From contig NZ_UGHR01000004.1 of assembly GCF_900451195.1 (NCBI RefSeq), forward strand, positions 434,001-498,000: a stretch of 64,000 nt of DNA, read 5' to 3'. A program made the position numbers and the translations under genes. The stretch comes from Iodobacter fluviatilis. GTDB taxonomy: Bacteria > Pseudomonadota > Gammaproteobacteria > Burkholderiales > Chitinibacteraceae. This document shows, piece by piece, positions 8,569 through 16,567 of this stretch. Every line of letters starts with the position of its first letter. Position 1 is the first letter of the stretch. Below the pieces are notes generated by a model. It was not told the origin of the DNA. It did no database searches and worked only from the letters and a program-made list of their open reading frames with translations.

Positions 8569-8982
8569 TTATTTACGCGGCATCATCAGCCAGAGGCCAC
8601 AGAGGCTTAGACCCATGCCCAGCATGCGGGTGATTGAAAATGACTCGCGGAAAAACCACAGGCCTATGGGCAGCAGTAATAGCGTGCTGGCGGCATTGGT
8701 CATCAGGGAGGACATGCCTAAATGCCCGCCTGCCCGGTAGAGCAATAAAAATCCCAGCTCAATGCCCAGAATACCCAGCGCCACGCCACCGACGCTCCAG
8801 TTCAATACCTGCACACTGCGGCTGCCGCCATAGTAGTAAATACCGGGCAGGCATAATAAAAGCGCAATGCCGTAGCTGATGGATAAAGATAAAAAAGGGT
8901 TGATCTCATTCGGCACAAATTTAATCGAGAGGTGATAAATCACCGATCCGGCAATTGCCAGCAAAACCGCTAAAACATACAT
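8569..8982 (-). CDS. half-size EamA/DMT family membrane protein
   Basis: Inner-membrane protein of 137 residues with four hydrophobic segments, each roughly 20 residues (LAVLLAIAGSVIYHLSI, LSISYGIALLLCLPGIYYYG, GVALGILGIELGFLLLYRAG, ASTLLLLPIGLWFFR). This equals one EamA repeat rather than the usual two, so it probably acts as a dimer, as in the four-TM DMT groups. The ATG at 8982 was preferred over 9027 because a GGAG site lies 6-7 nt upstream. It is divergent from the LysR gene at 9077. Confidence 0.78.
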   Translation of the reverse strand: MYVLAVLLAIAGSVIYHLSIKFVPNEINPFLSLSISYGIALLLCLPGIYYYGGSRSVQVLNWSVGGVALGILGIELGFLLLYRAGGHLGMSSLMTNAASTLLLLPIGLWFFRESFSITRMLGMGLSLCGLWLMMPRK

Positions 8983-9076
8983 TTTGTACTCCAGCTTTAT
9001 TGGGTTTGCATAGACTAGCTGAAGCATTAGTTAATAGGTAGACTGCAATAAACCATAGTGGCTATAAAAGTTAATT

Positions 9077-9919
9077 ATGACTAATGATCTAGATACCGCT
9101 TTGCTGCGCTCTTTTGTCGGTGTGGTGCGTAGCGGCAGCATCAACCGGGCGGCTATTTTGCAAGGCAAAACACAGCCTGCGCTCAGCCAGCAAATTCAGC
9201 GCTTAGAGCAGCAGCTTGGCCAAACTTTATTGCTGCGCTCGCCCAGAGGCATACGTTTAAGCTCGGCAGGTGAGGCTTTATTGCCCTATGCCGAACGTAT
9301 TTTGAGTTTAACGGATCAGCTTAGCCTGAAGCCTGTATTGCAAGGCGAGCAGCAACGCAGTATCGGTCTGGTAGAAGATTTTGTCAGCGGCCACCTGAAT
9401 CGGGTACTGGCCGATTTTGCCTGTGCCCATCCCCGTTTGCGGCTGCGGGTGGATGTGGCCGATAAACAAACACTGTTTGCCGCTTTCGAGCGCAAAGAGC
9501 TGGATGTATTGGTAAGCATGCCGCTTACCGCAGCCGCAACGCCCGATCAGGCGCTAAGCCTGCCCCTGAACTGGTTTGCTGCGCCTGGATTTGATTTGCA
9601 GGTGGCATCCATACCGCTGGTGATTTTTAGCCAGCCCTGCACTTGGCGTGATCGCATCTTAGAAACGCTGAATCGGGCCAATCAGCCATGGCATATTGTT
9701 TTTGAAAGCAGCAGTCTGGCAGCATTGCAAGCGGCAGCAGAAGCAGGCTTGGGGGTGACTGCCTTATTGGCGGATACCCCGCCACAGCATAGCCAGCTGA
9801 TAACGGAACTCCCTCCATTGCCTGATGTAACTATCGCGGTGTATCGCCAGCAGGGCGATACAGACCCCATAAATCAACAATTAGCGGGTTTGTTTTTACG
9901 GGAATTGCAGAGGGGCTGA
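9077..9919 (+). CDS. LysR family transcriptional regulator
   Basis: A 280-residue LysR regulator with an N-terminal helix-turn-helix (LLRSFVGVVRSGSINRAAILQGKTQPALSQQIQRLE) and a substrate-binding domain from about residue 90. It is divergent from the small DMT transporter gene with a 94-nt gap, so it may control that gene. Nothing in the sequence gives the ligand. Confidence 0.9.
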   Translation: MTNDLDTALLRSFVGVVRSGSINRAAILQGKTQPALSQQIQRLEQQLGQTLLLRSPRGIRLSSAGEALLPYAERILSLTDQLSLKPVLQGEQQRSIGLVEDFVSGHLNRVLADFACAHPRLRLRVDVADKQTLFAAFERKELDVLVSMPLTAAATPDQALSLPLNWFAAPGFDLQVASIPLVIFSQPCTWRDRILETLNRANQPWHIVFESSSLAALQAAAEAGLGVTALLADTPPQHSQLITELPPLPDVTIAVYRQQGDTDPINQQLAGLFLRELQRG

Positions 9920-10023
9920 GGTTTTGAATTGAAGCGGTTGGACATGGGCAATTTTGAATTGAGAATACGCCAAATAAGGGGGGCTAAGCGCGGCGCAATG
10001 CCGGATGTGGTCTTGCCAATGAA

Positions 10024-10097
10024 TAAGGCGTATTGGGCCCGTAAAGGGCGGCAATACGCCTTAGGAGTGGATACGGCGCAAAGGGGATGCGCCGTAT
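10024..10097. repeat. two tandem perfect hairpins between convergent genes
   Basis: Hairpin 1 has perfect 12-nt arms (10024-10035 TAAGGCGTATTG and 10052-10063 CAATACGCCTTA). Hairpin 2 has perfect 10-nt arms (10071-10080 ATACGGCGCA and 10088-10097 TGCGCCGTAT) with a 7-nt loop. Neither has a T run. They lie in the 183-nt gap between a LysR gene and the 3' end of the phytase-like gene. They may act as a two-way transcript end or be REP-type sequences. Confidence 0.6.
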
Positions 10098-10102
10098 GCT
10101 GT

Positions 10103-12016
10103 TTAATTCACGCTGTATTCCTTAATATCCTTCGGCAGTTTAAACAGCCACAGTCGTGAAGGGGCTTGAGTTGTGTCGCCGCGGCTGATATTAAATTTCA
10201 CCGCGTCGGCTGCTGCCGCTGCGCCATCAATTTTGCAGCCGCTGAGCTTGCCGTCGCTGATCACGCAATCGGTGGCGGTTTTGCCTTTGGCGTCTTGCAG
10301 GCTGGCTTTGATATCAAAGTCATTGTCGTTCACGATGGCGATGGTTTTGCCGTCGATCATGGTTAAGCCTTCTGATTTCTCTGCTAAATAGCCAAAGCCG
10401 CCAGGCAGTGCATCGTAATCAAACAGCTTGGTACGTTTCACCATCTGGATACCGGCCAGATCGGATGCCGCGCCAAACTCCAGATCCCGCTTATCGCCCA
10501 AAGTTTTGCCGCTCAGATCTGTGGCGCTGCTGATATCGATCAGATAAATACTGCGGTGCATCAGGCCATCTTTTTGAATGCCTTGTTCGATCAGCAGAAA
10601 GCGAGTGTCAGAGATTGCCAGCAGGTCGCCAATTTTCAGCTCTTTGCTTTTGCCATAGTTGGCGTCAATCGGGTATGCAAACATGCGGGTGGCTTTGGTG
10701 GCTGGGTCGTATTCTGCGATCCGCGTAAACAAGGCCTTAGTCGATTTATTGTTTTTGCTGTCGCTGATTTCTAAATTGCTTTGTACTGCGGCGTAGATTT
10801 TGCCGCTGTTTGGGGTAATAGCAATCCCTTCAAAGCCACGATTAGGCTGGCGATTGGCGAGCACAGCGGGTAAGCCACCTGCACCGGGGTAAAGTTTTTC
10901 GGCGATCTTGCCGGTTTTTGGGTCGATACGGATGAGGAAGGGGCCGTATTCATCGCAAATCCATAAGTCGCCATTTTTATCGACCACGATGCCTTCAGGG
11001 TCGATGCCGTTTTTATCGGTGGCGAGCGTTTGCAGGGTATCGGACAGAGGCACTTCTTTGCTGGAGCCAACTTCATTGGCAGCCGTTGGGCGCCCCGTGG
11101 TTTTGCTGCCGTCGGCATTTAAAATATCAGTGACTGAAACAAGGCTGGCTACGCCGTCTTTTAAGCGCATGACGCCAAATTTAGGCGTGAAATCGGGGGC
11201 GGGGAATACTTTTGTGATATTGCCATCGGCCAGATTAGGCGAATCGGCATTGGGGCCACGATCGCTCAATACATAAAATTCAATTGCGCCATCTTTGGTT
11301 TTTTCTTTAAAAGCCAGTGCCGAGCCCATGCTAAATGGAAATCCATTCGGGAAAGTGGCTTTCAGGCCCGCTAATGTGCCCGGATAGGCCACATTAAATT
11401 TAGGATCGACGACGATCTGATGCTTGGTCACGCTGATATCGCCGACCTTGCTGGTATTGTCTTTACCAAACTGGCTGGCGAGTGTGGATTCAAAATGCTC
11501 GCTGGCCAAATTACGGTCGCGCACCTTTAAGCCGAGTTTTGCGAGCTCCGTACCAAAGTCATTGCCACTTGCGGCTAATTTGATGCTGGATTCTGTTAAT
11601 GATTTTAATAAATCGCGCTGGGCCGCTTCAAGTTTAATCCCATTGGCCGGGTCGCCATCGCTATCCAGTGTTTGCAGTAATTGCGCGATATTAAGAGCTT
11701 TATCATTAAAGCCACCGCTTAAATCAGCAGGGGATAATTTAGCGGTAGCAATGGCTTTGCCTAAAACTACGCCGCCAATTTTAAAAGTGATTTCGTCACC
11801 TACCTGATATAAATAAAATCCATCGGCCTTGGTGTATTGCGCGCTTGGGTTGCTGGTGGTGCTGTATTCCAAGCCTTCTGTGGCTGAGTCTTGAAATACA
11901 CCACTGATTATAAAGGGTTTGTTGTTTGTGCTGGTGGTGGTATCGGTGCTGTCGCTATTGCAAGCGGCTAATAGTGAGCTAAGCGCAATACTCAGCGCGA
12001 TTGTGCGTCGTTTCAT
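10103..12016 (-). CDS. esterase-like activity of phytase family lipoprotein
   Basis: A 637-residue secreted protein. The opening MKRRTIALSIALSSLLAACN is a lipoprotein signal with the lipobox LAAC (C19), followed by a Ser/Thr linker. From about residue 220 comes a phytase-like beta-propeller of the PF13449 type. Typical strands are FYVLSDRGPNADSP, KNGIDPEGIVVDKNGDLWICDEYGPFLIRID, NRGFEGIAITPNSGKIYAAVQS and KSEGLTMIDGKTIAIVNDNDFD. Proteins of this family are associated with phosphate or phosphoester metabolism outside the cell, but enzymatic activity is poorly established. No obvious operon partner. Confidence 0.82.
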   Translation of the reverse strand: MKRRTIALSIALSSLLAACNSDSTDTTTSTNNKPFIISGVFQDSATEGLEYSTTSNPSAQYTKADGFYLYQVGDEITFKIGGVVLGKAIATAKLSPADLSGGFNDKALNIAQLLQTLDSDGDPANGIKLEAAQRDLLKSLTESSIKLAASGNDFGTELAKLGLKVRDRNLASEHFESTLASQFGKDNTSKVGDISVTKHQIVVDPKFNVAYPGTLAGLKATFPNGFPFSMGSALAFKEKTKDGAIEFYVLSDRGPNADSPNLADGNITKVFPAPDFTPKFGVMRLKDGVASLVSVTDILNADGSKTTGRPTAANEVGSSKEVPLSDTLQTLATDKNGIDPEGIVVDKNGDLWICDEYGPFLIRIDPKTGKIAEKLYPGAGGLPAVLANRQPNRGFEGIAITPNSGKIYAAVQSNLEISDSKNNKSTKALFTRIAEYDPATKATRMFAYPIDANYGKSKELKIGDLLAISDTRFLLIEQGIQKDGLMHRSIYLIDISSATDLSGKTLGDKRDLEFGAASDLAGIQMVKRTKLFDYDALPGGFGYLAEKSEGLTMIDGKTIAIVNDNDFDIKASLQDAKGKTATDCVISDGKLSGCKIDGAAAAADAVKFNISRGDTTQAPSRLWLFKLPKDIKEYSVN

Positions 12017-12145
12017 TGAATAACCCCTTTATTAAAATTAAATGAATAGTGCCATTTGAATATGACAAAGGGGTTAAGGCTGTGGTGTAGGCTAATTTAT
12101 TGATTGAATTGCTTCTCTCTTTTTTAGGCTGCATTAAGTACTTAG

Positions 12146-12298
12146 GTATAAATTATCTTATATTTTTAAATAATGCATTTTTTATAGGGTCTACAACGCC
12201 CAAGTCGTTGCGCACCAAGGGCGGTGCGCAAGAAAAACATTTGCACACCCTATAAAAATCATCTGTTTTATATTAAAAAATGCATCGATAATTTATAC
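12146..12298. repeat. nested inverted-repeat element (MITE-like or structured RNA), 153 bp
   Basis: The ends match as inverted repeats (GTATAAATTATC at 12146-12157 against its complement at 12287-12298). A second inverted pair lies inside (TTTTTATAGGGT at 12179-12190 and its complement at 12247-12258). The core holds two hairpins: CAACG/CGTTG (12194-12198, 12206-12210) and perfect 9-nt arms TTGCGCACC (12208-12216) and GGTGCGCAA (12223-12231) with a 6-nt loop. AT-rich arms around a GC-rich core differ from surrounding DNA. It occupies most of the 393-nt gap between the phytase-like gene and actP; no reading frame was seen. Confidence 0.6.
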
Positions 12299-12344
12299 AG
12301 AACGATTTAATCCTTATAAAAGTAAATGTAATGATTAAATTAAC

Positions 12345-12387
12345 GCAATAAAAAACGCCATGCAATCATGCATGGCGTTGTGTTTTT
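12345..12387 (-). terminator. terminator downstream of actP
   Basis: Perfect 11-nt arms AACGCCATGCA (12354-12364) and TGCATGGCGTT (12369-12379) with a 4-nt loop, flanked by an A tract on the left and a T tract on the right. It can act in either direction, and is placed to end the leftward yjcH-actP transcript. Confidence 0.8.
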
Positions 12388-12409
12388 TTAACTAATTAAT
12401 GCTTAATGC

Positions 12410-14218
12410 TTAATGTTTTGATGCGCCTTCCGCACCCACACCGGTCATAGAGCGGATAAATTGTGGCAGGAATTGAGCACGTTCAGATTCTGCTTGTGTG
12501 CTCTTATCTGTGATAGAGAAAAGCCATGTCATCACAAACGCTAAAGTCATTGAGAAAATAGCTGGGTTTTTATAAGGGAATAATTCGCTGCCCTTAGCGT
12601 GGCCCAGTGTATCTACCCAAACGGCTGGTCCGAGGATAATCAAGACCACTGCGCAGATCAGGCCGGAGTAGCCACCAATTACGGCGCCACGAGTAGTCAG
12701 GCCTTTCCAGAACATGGATAAAAACAGTACTGGGAAGTTGGCAGATGCCGCAATCGAGAATGCCAGGCCCACCATAAAGGCGATGTTTTGCTTCTCGAAC
12801 ATAATGCCCAGCAAGATGGCGACTACACCTAAGGCCACGGTTGCATATTTAGAAACGCGGATTTCTGTGGCTTCATCCACGCGTCCATGACGCCATACAC
12901 TGGCGTAAAGATCGTGTGAAACCGCCGATGCGCCAGAAAGGGTAAGGCCGGATACAACCGCAAGAATGGTGGCAAAGGCTACGGCTGAAATAAATCCGAG
13001 GAATAAATCACCGCCCACAGCATGCGCAAGGTGCACCGCGGCCATATTAGAGCCACCCAGCAGCTTGCCAGCTGCGTCTTTATACGATGGATCGGTGGAC
13101 ACCAGCATAATCGCGCCAAAGCCGATAATGAAGGTCAGGATGTAGAAGTAGCCAATAAAGCCGGTGGCTACAAACACGGATTTACGCGCAGCCTGAGCAT
13201 CTTTTACGGTAAAGAAGCGCATCAGAATGTGCGGCAAGCCTGCTGTACCAAACATCAGGGCAAGGCCAAGAGAGATCGCGTCAATCGGGTTAGAAACTAG
13301 GCCGCCGGGTGCCATGATGTTTTTGGCGGCTTTTGCTGCAGCTTTGGCCGCATCAGATGCTTTTTCGACTAGCGTCGCTGCATCTGCTGAGTGATTGGCT
13401 ACGGCTTGTGCGGCAACATCTGATGCTGCTGTTGCTTTCACTGCCAAGAGCTGAGCCCCTGCTTGTTTAACATGTACGGCTTGGGCAAACATGCCTTCAA
13501 CGCTGAAGTTCACATGTTTAAGCACCATAAAGGCCATAAAACTGGCGCCGGATAAGAGCAGCACCGCTTTAATAATCTGTACCCATGTGGTGGCCAGCAT
13601 GCCGCCAAAAATGACGTAAATCACCATCAGAATGCCAACCATAATGACGGCGGTGTTGTAATTCATGCCAAACAGCAGCTGAATCAGCTTACCTGCGCCA
13701 ACCATCTGGGCAATCAGATAGAGCGCCACCACAACCAAGGTGCCGGTGGCCGCAAAGGTACGTACCGGGCCTTGCTGCAGGCGATAAGAGGCTACATCGG
13801 CAAAGGTGTATTTTCCTAAGTTACGCAGGCGCTCTGCCACGAGGAAGGTAATCACAGGCCAGCCTACCAAAAAGCCCAGCGAGTAAATCAGCCCGTCGTA
13901 ACCAGTATCAAATACTAAGGCGGAAATCCCTAAAAATGATGCGGCTGACATATAGTCGCCCGCAATGGCCAAGCCATTTTGAAAGCCTGTAATGCCGCCG
14001 CCTGCAGAGTAAAAGTCTTTGGCGGAGCGGGTGCGGCTGGCCGCCCAGTAAGTCACACCCAGCGTAAACGCCACAAACAGAAAAAACATAATAATGGCGT
14101 GCCAGTTCATGGCTTGCTTGGTGACCGGGCCGTCGATCGTGCCAGATGCCCAAGTTGGCAAGCTGGCGAACGCCATCAGGGCAGCGCAGCTCAGCTGCTT
14201 TTGCAATTTATGCATCAT
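12410..14218 (-). CDS. actP: cation/acetate symporter ActP
   Basis: Inner-membrane sodium:solute symporter of 602 residues that imports acetate and similar short acids. A cleavable leader (residues 1-25) is followed by about 13 membrane segments. Family words include [35 protein letters not shown] (residues 63-97) and [18 protein letters not shown]. An Ala-rich hydrophilic insert covers residues about 255-300 ([19 protein letters not shown] region), making the protein about 50 residues longer than the 549-residue E. coli ActP. It overlaps the upstream DUF485 gene by 4 nt, the usual yjcH-actP pairing. The partner enzyme gene acs starts the window. Confidence 0.94.
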   Translation of the reverse strand: MMHKLQKQLSCAALMAFASLPTWASGTIDGPVTKQAMNWHAIIMFFLFVAFTLGVTYWAASRTRSAKDFYSAGGGITGFQNGLAIAGDYMSAASFLGISALVFDTGYDGLIYSLGFLVGWPVITFLVAERLRNLGKYTFADVASYRLQQGPVRTFAATGTLVVVALYLIAQMVGAGKLIQLLFGMNYNTAVIMVGILMVIYVIFGGMLATTWVQIIKAVLLLSGASFMAFMVLKHVNFSVEGMFAQAVHVKQAGAQLLAVKATAASDVAAQAVANHSADAATLVEKASDAAKAAAKAAKNIMAPGGLVSNPIDAISLGLALMFGTAGLPHILMRFFTVKDAQAARKSVFVATGFIGYFYILTFIIGFGAIMLVSTDPSYKDAAGKLLGGSNMAAVHLAHAVGGDLFLGFISAVAFATILAVVSGLTLSGASAVSHDLYASVWRHGRVDEATEIRVSKYATVALGVVAILLGIMFEKQNIAFMVGLAFSIAASANFPVLFLSMFWKGLTTRGAVIGGYSGLICAVVLIILGPAVWVDTLGHAKGSELFPYKNPAIFSMTLAFVMTWLFSITDKSTQAESERAQFLPQFIRSMTGVGAEGASKH

Positions 14219-14523
14219 TGCTTTGCTTCCTCGATAATTTCACGGGTCAACTGATCAAATTCAGTAGCGCGGCGTACATAAATGCCAGTAAGTACAAAGG
14301 CCGATAAAATCACCAGGATACCAATTGGAATCCCGATGGTGGTGACGCTGCCTGTAGAAAGCGGGATCCCAAGTGTCTTGGGGGAAAATGCGATCACCAG
14401 AATAAAGCCGTAGTAAATCACCAGCATGACTGATGATAAAAGCCACGAGAGGCTGGTTTTCTTCTGGACCAATTCTGCAAATTTAGGGTTTTGCTGAATA
14501 CGGTCGATGATAGTTTCACTCAT
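14215..14523 (-). CDS. yjcH: DUF485 membrane protein (YjcH)
   Basis: A 102-residue inner-membrane protein with two hydrophobic segments ([22 protein letters not shown] and [21 protein letters not shown]). It carries the DUF485 opening '[20 protein letters not shown]' and ends TRATEFD-type ([19 protein letters not shown]). It is almost always found directly upstream of actP in proteobacteria, as here (ATGA overlap). Its molecular role is not known; it probably assists the symporter. Divergent from a LysR gene. Confidence 0.92.
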   Translation of the reverse strand: MSETIIDRIQQNPKFAELVQKKTSLSWLLSSVMLVIYYGFILVIAFSPKTLGIPLSTGSVTTIGIPIGILVILSAFVLTGIYVRRATEFDQLTREIIEEAKQ

Positions 14524-14760
14524 GCTTAGACTCCTCCTTGAACAAGGTGGATCCCGGAAGGGACAACCGATACATAATGTAACGACAGCAACCCTTTGAT
14601 GCTAATTGCAATTTTTGATGTACAAAATCAGCAAAACTGATGTTGCATTGCACTGGTATTGCTTGGGGCTTACTTTCTTTTGTGGATTTTATACAGGCAG
14701 ACTACGGTATTTTTACCGGAATAAGCTGACAGGGCTGGGGTTTTTAAGCATACTTTCCGC

Positions 14761-15648
14761 ATGGAAATCTACCAACTCCGCACTTTTATTGCCGTTGCAC
14801 AGCAGGGGCATTTAACTCAGGCAGCAGAATTACTTCATCTCTCTCAGCCTGCCGTCACGGCGCAGATTAAGGCTTTAGAAGAGGAATTTGGCCTGCCTTT
14901 ATTTGAGCGTTTCCCCGGCGGCGTGCAACTCACTGAAGCGGGAAAGCTGTTACAGCCCGATGCCGAGCATATTCTGGCCCTCGCCAGGGGGATGCAAAAC
15001 CGAGCCAAAGCGCTGGCAGGAGAGCCAAAAGGGAAAGTTAAAATTGGCACGATAGGCGTGCCAGCGAGGCTGCGTTTAGGATCTTGGCTGGCCCATTTGC
15101 GCGAGAAATACCCGCTGATTTCGGCGCAAACCACGCATGGTATTTCGGTGAGTGTATTGAATGATGTACGCAAAAAAGTGCTGGATGGTGGATTTTATCT
15201 GGGCCGCAATCCCTATCAGAATGTCACTACTTTGCAGCTGACCGAGATAGGTTTCTGTGTTGCCTTGCCCCCCAGCATGGCCGCTGATCTGGCAAATGCG
15301 GATTGGAAAACCCTAGGTAAAGCACCTTGGCTGGGTTTATCACAATTTACCAGTTTGGCTGAAATCACTCAGGAGCTATGGCGCAGTCAGAATATCGCAC
15401 CAAAAATTGTGGGAGAGTTCGATGAAGAAGCAACTTTGGTCGAATTAGTTAAAGCCGGAATGGGGGTGGCGATCTTGGCTGAGCGTACCGCAAAGCGCTT
15501 CGCAGCAGATGGCTCGATTGCTTTGTGGCGGGGAGGGGAGATTGCAGTACGGGTGCCCTTGCAGTTTATTTACTCGGCTGACAGGGAGCAGGATCCACTT
15601 ATTGCGATGCTGAAGGGCTCACTTAAAACAGAATGGGATTTGCCCTGA
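14761..15648 (+). CDS. LysR family transcriptional regulator
   Basis: A 295-residue LysR regulator: helix-turn-helix in residues 1-60 (MEIYQLRTFIAVAQQGHLTQAAELLHLSQPAVTAQIKALE) and effector domain from about 90. It is divergent from yjcH-actP over a 237-nt gap, so control of acetate uptake is a reasonable guess. Followed by a strong terminator. Confidence 0.9.
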   Translation: MEIYQLRTFIAVAQQGHLTQAAELLHLSQPAVTAQIKALEEEFGLPLFERFPGGVQLTEAGKLLQPDAEHILALARGMQNRAKALAGEPKGKVKIGTIGVPARLRLGSWLAHLREKYPLISAQTTHGISVSVLNDVRKKVLDGGFYLGRNPYQNVTTLQLTEIGFCVALPPSMAADLANADWKTLGKAPWLGLSQFTSLAEITQELWRSQNIAPKIVGEFDEEATLVELVKAGMGVAILAERTAKRFAADGSIALWRGGEIAVRVPLQFIYSADREQDPLIAMLKGSLKTEWDLP

Positions 15649-15664
15649 TTACTTTTTAATTTTT

Positions 15665-15700
15665 AAAATAAAAAAGCCAAACTGAGTTTGGCTTTTTTTG
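15665..15700 (+). terminator. rho-independent terminator
   Basis: Stem AAAAGCCAAAC (15672-15682) with GTTTGGCTTTT (15686-15696), 3-nt loop, followed by T residues. It ends the rightward LysR gene and, because of its A tract, can also end the leftward rpmB-rpmG transcript. Confidence 0.88.
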
Positions 15701-15770
15701 ATGCTCTGGAAATACAAAAACCCCACCAAGGGCAGGGTTCGAGTATGAAGGCCACCGTACAACAACTGAA

Positions 15771-15926
15771 TTACTTCAGCTTGGTTTCCTTGTAGATCAC
15801 GTGTTTACGAACCACGGGATCGTACTTCTTGATTTCCAGCTTTGTTGGCATTGTGCGCTTGTTCTTGGTCGTTGTGTAAAAGTGACCAGTACCTGCGCTG
15901 GATTCCAGCTTGATTTTTTCACGCAT
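15771..15926 (-). CDS. rpmG: 50S ribosomal protein L33
   Basis: Large-subunit ribosomal protein of 51 residues, [20 protein letters not shown] at the start and [19 protein letters not shown] at the end. The full standard length for beta- and gammaproteobacterial L33 is present. There is no CxxC zinc pair, so it is the zinc-independent form. It lies 17 nt downstream of rpmB, the conserved rpmB-rpmG order, and its stop is at 15771-15773. Confidence 0.97.
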   Translation of the reverse strand: MREKIKLESSAGTGHFYTTTKNKRTMPTKLEIKKYDPVVRKHVIYKETKLK

Positions 15927-15943
15927 GATTTCTTACCTCAGCC

Positions 15944-16177
15944 TCAAACTTCGCCACGAGCGCGGAGATCCGCGAGGACGACTTCGATGCCTAGTTTATC
16001 GATAGTACGGAGTGCTGCGTTAGATACACGCAGACGAACGAAGCGGTTTTCGCTTTCTACCCAGAAACGACGGCTGTGCAGATTTGGAAGAAAACGACGC
16101 TTAGTCTTGTTATTGGCGTGGGAAACATTGTTCCCTGTCACTGGGCGCTTGCCGGTGACTTCACATACTCGTGCCAT
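15944..16177 (-). CDS. rpmB: 50S ribosomal protein L28
   Basis: Large-subunit ribosomal protein of 77 residues. [40 protein letters not shown] is the signature of L28, and [20 protein letters not shown] closes it. First gene of the rpmB-rpmG operon, preceded by a strong promoter at 16213-16242. Confidence 0.98.
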   Translation of the reverse strand: MARVCEVTGKRPVTGNNVSHANNKTKRRFLPNLHSRRFWVESENRFVRLRVSNAALRTIDKLGIEVVLADLRARGEV

Positions 16178-16212
16178 GGCGGGTAATTCCCTGACTTCTG
16201 AGAAAAACCGGA

Positions 16213-16242
16213 TTTATAGCATAGATCCCCGCCTTGTTTCAA
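16213..16242 (-). promoter_or_regulatory. sigma-70 promoter of rpmB-rpmG
   Basis: On the minus strand, TTGAAA (16242-16237) and TATAAA (16218-16213) are 18 nt apart, with a TG dinucleotide just before the -10 (extended -10). It sits 36-65 nt upstream of the rpmB start. Confidence 0.75.
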
Positions 16243-16485
16243 GAGTTATGTCACTTTACCCTTAGGTAATTGTATTTTTTTTGTTGCTGTTTTATCGCTT
16301 GCAGCTAGGCTTTGCGCGGCTTGGCGGCTGGTTTAAGGGCGGTTTGTAAAGATGCAAAAATAATCGCGTAAATCAGGGGGCTGAATTTGCATTTTGGCAT
16401 TGGAAATCGTGCTTTTCCTCTTGCCACTGGTTTGGGCTTCATCTTGTTCTATTTACTGAGAAAAATGCTCGCTGGCTGCGTAAAA

Positions 16486-16516
16486 AAAGCCGCTTATCCG
16501 GAAGAGAAGCGGCTCT
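16486..16516 (-). terminator. terminator downstream of ftsK
   Basis: Arms AGCCGCTT (16488-16495) and AAGCGGCT (16507-16514), 11-nt loop, followed on the minus strand by a 7-T run (16488-16482). It lies about 55 nt past the ftsK stop. The rest of the gap up to rpmB (16243-16480) shows nothing convincing. Confidence 0.82.
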
Positions 16517-16567
16517 TGTTATGGCGGGCATTAGTGCGCAGCAGTGAGGGCAGGGGCGGTGATGGTT

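Noticed and set aside
9929..10159. 76-codon frame after the LysR gene
   Set aside because: Consists mainly of two palindromic hairpins, so not a likely gene.
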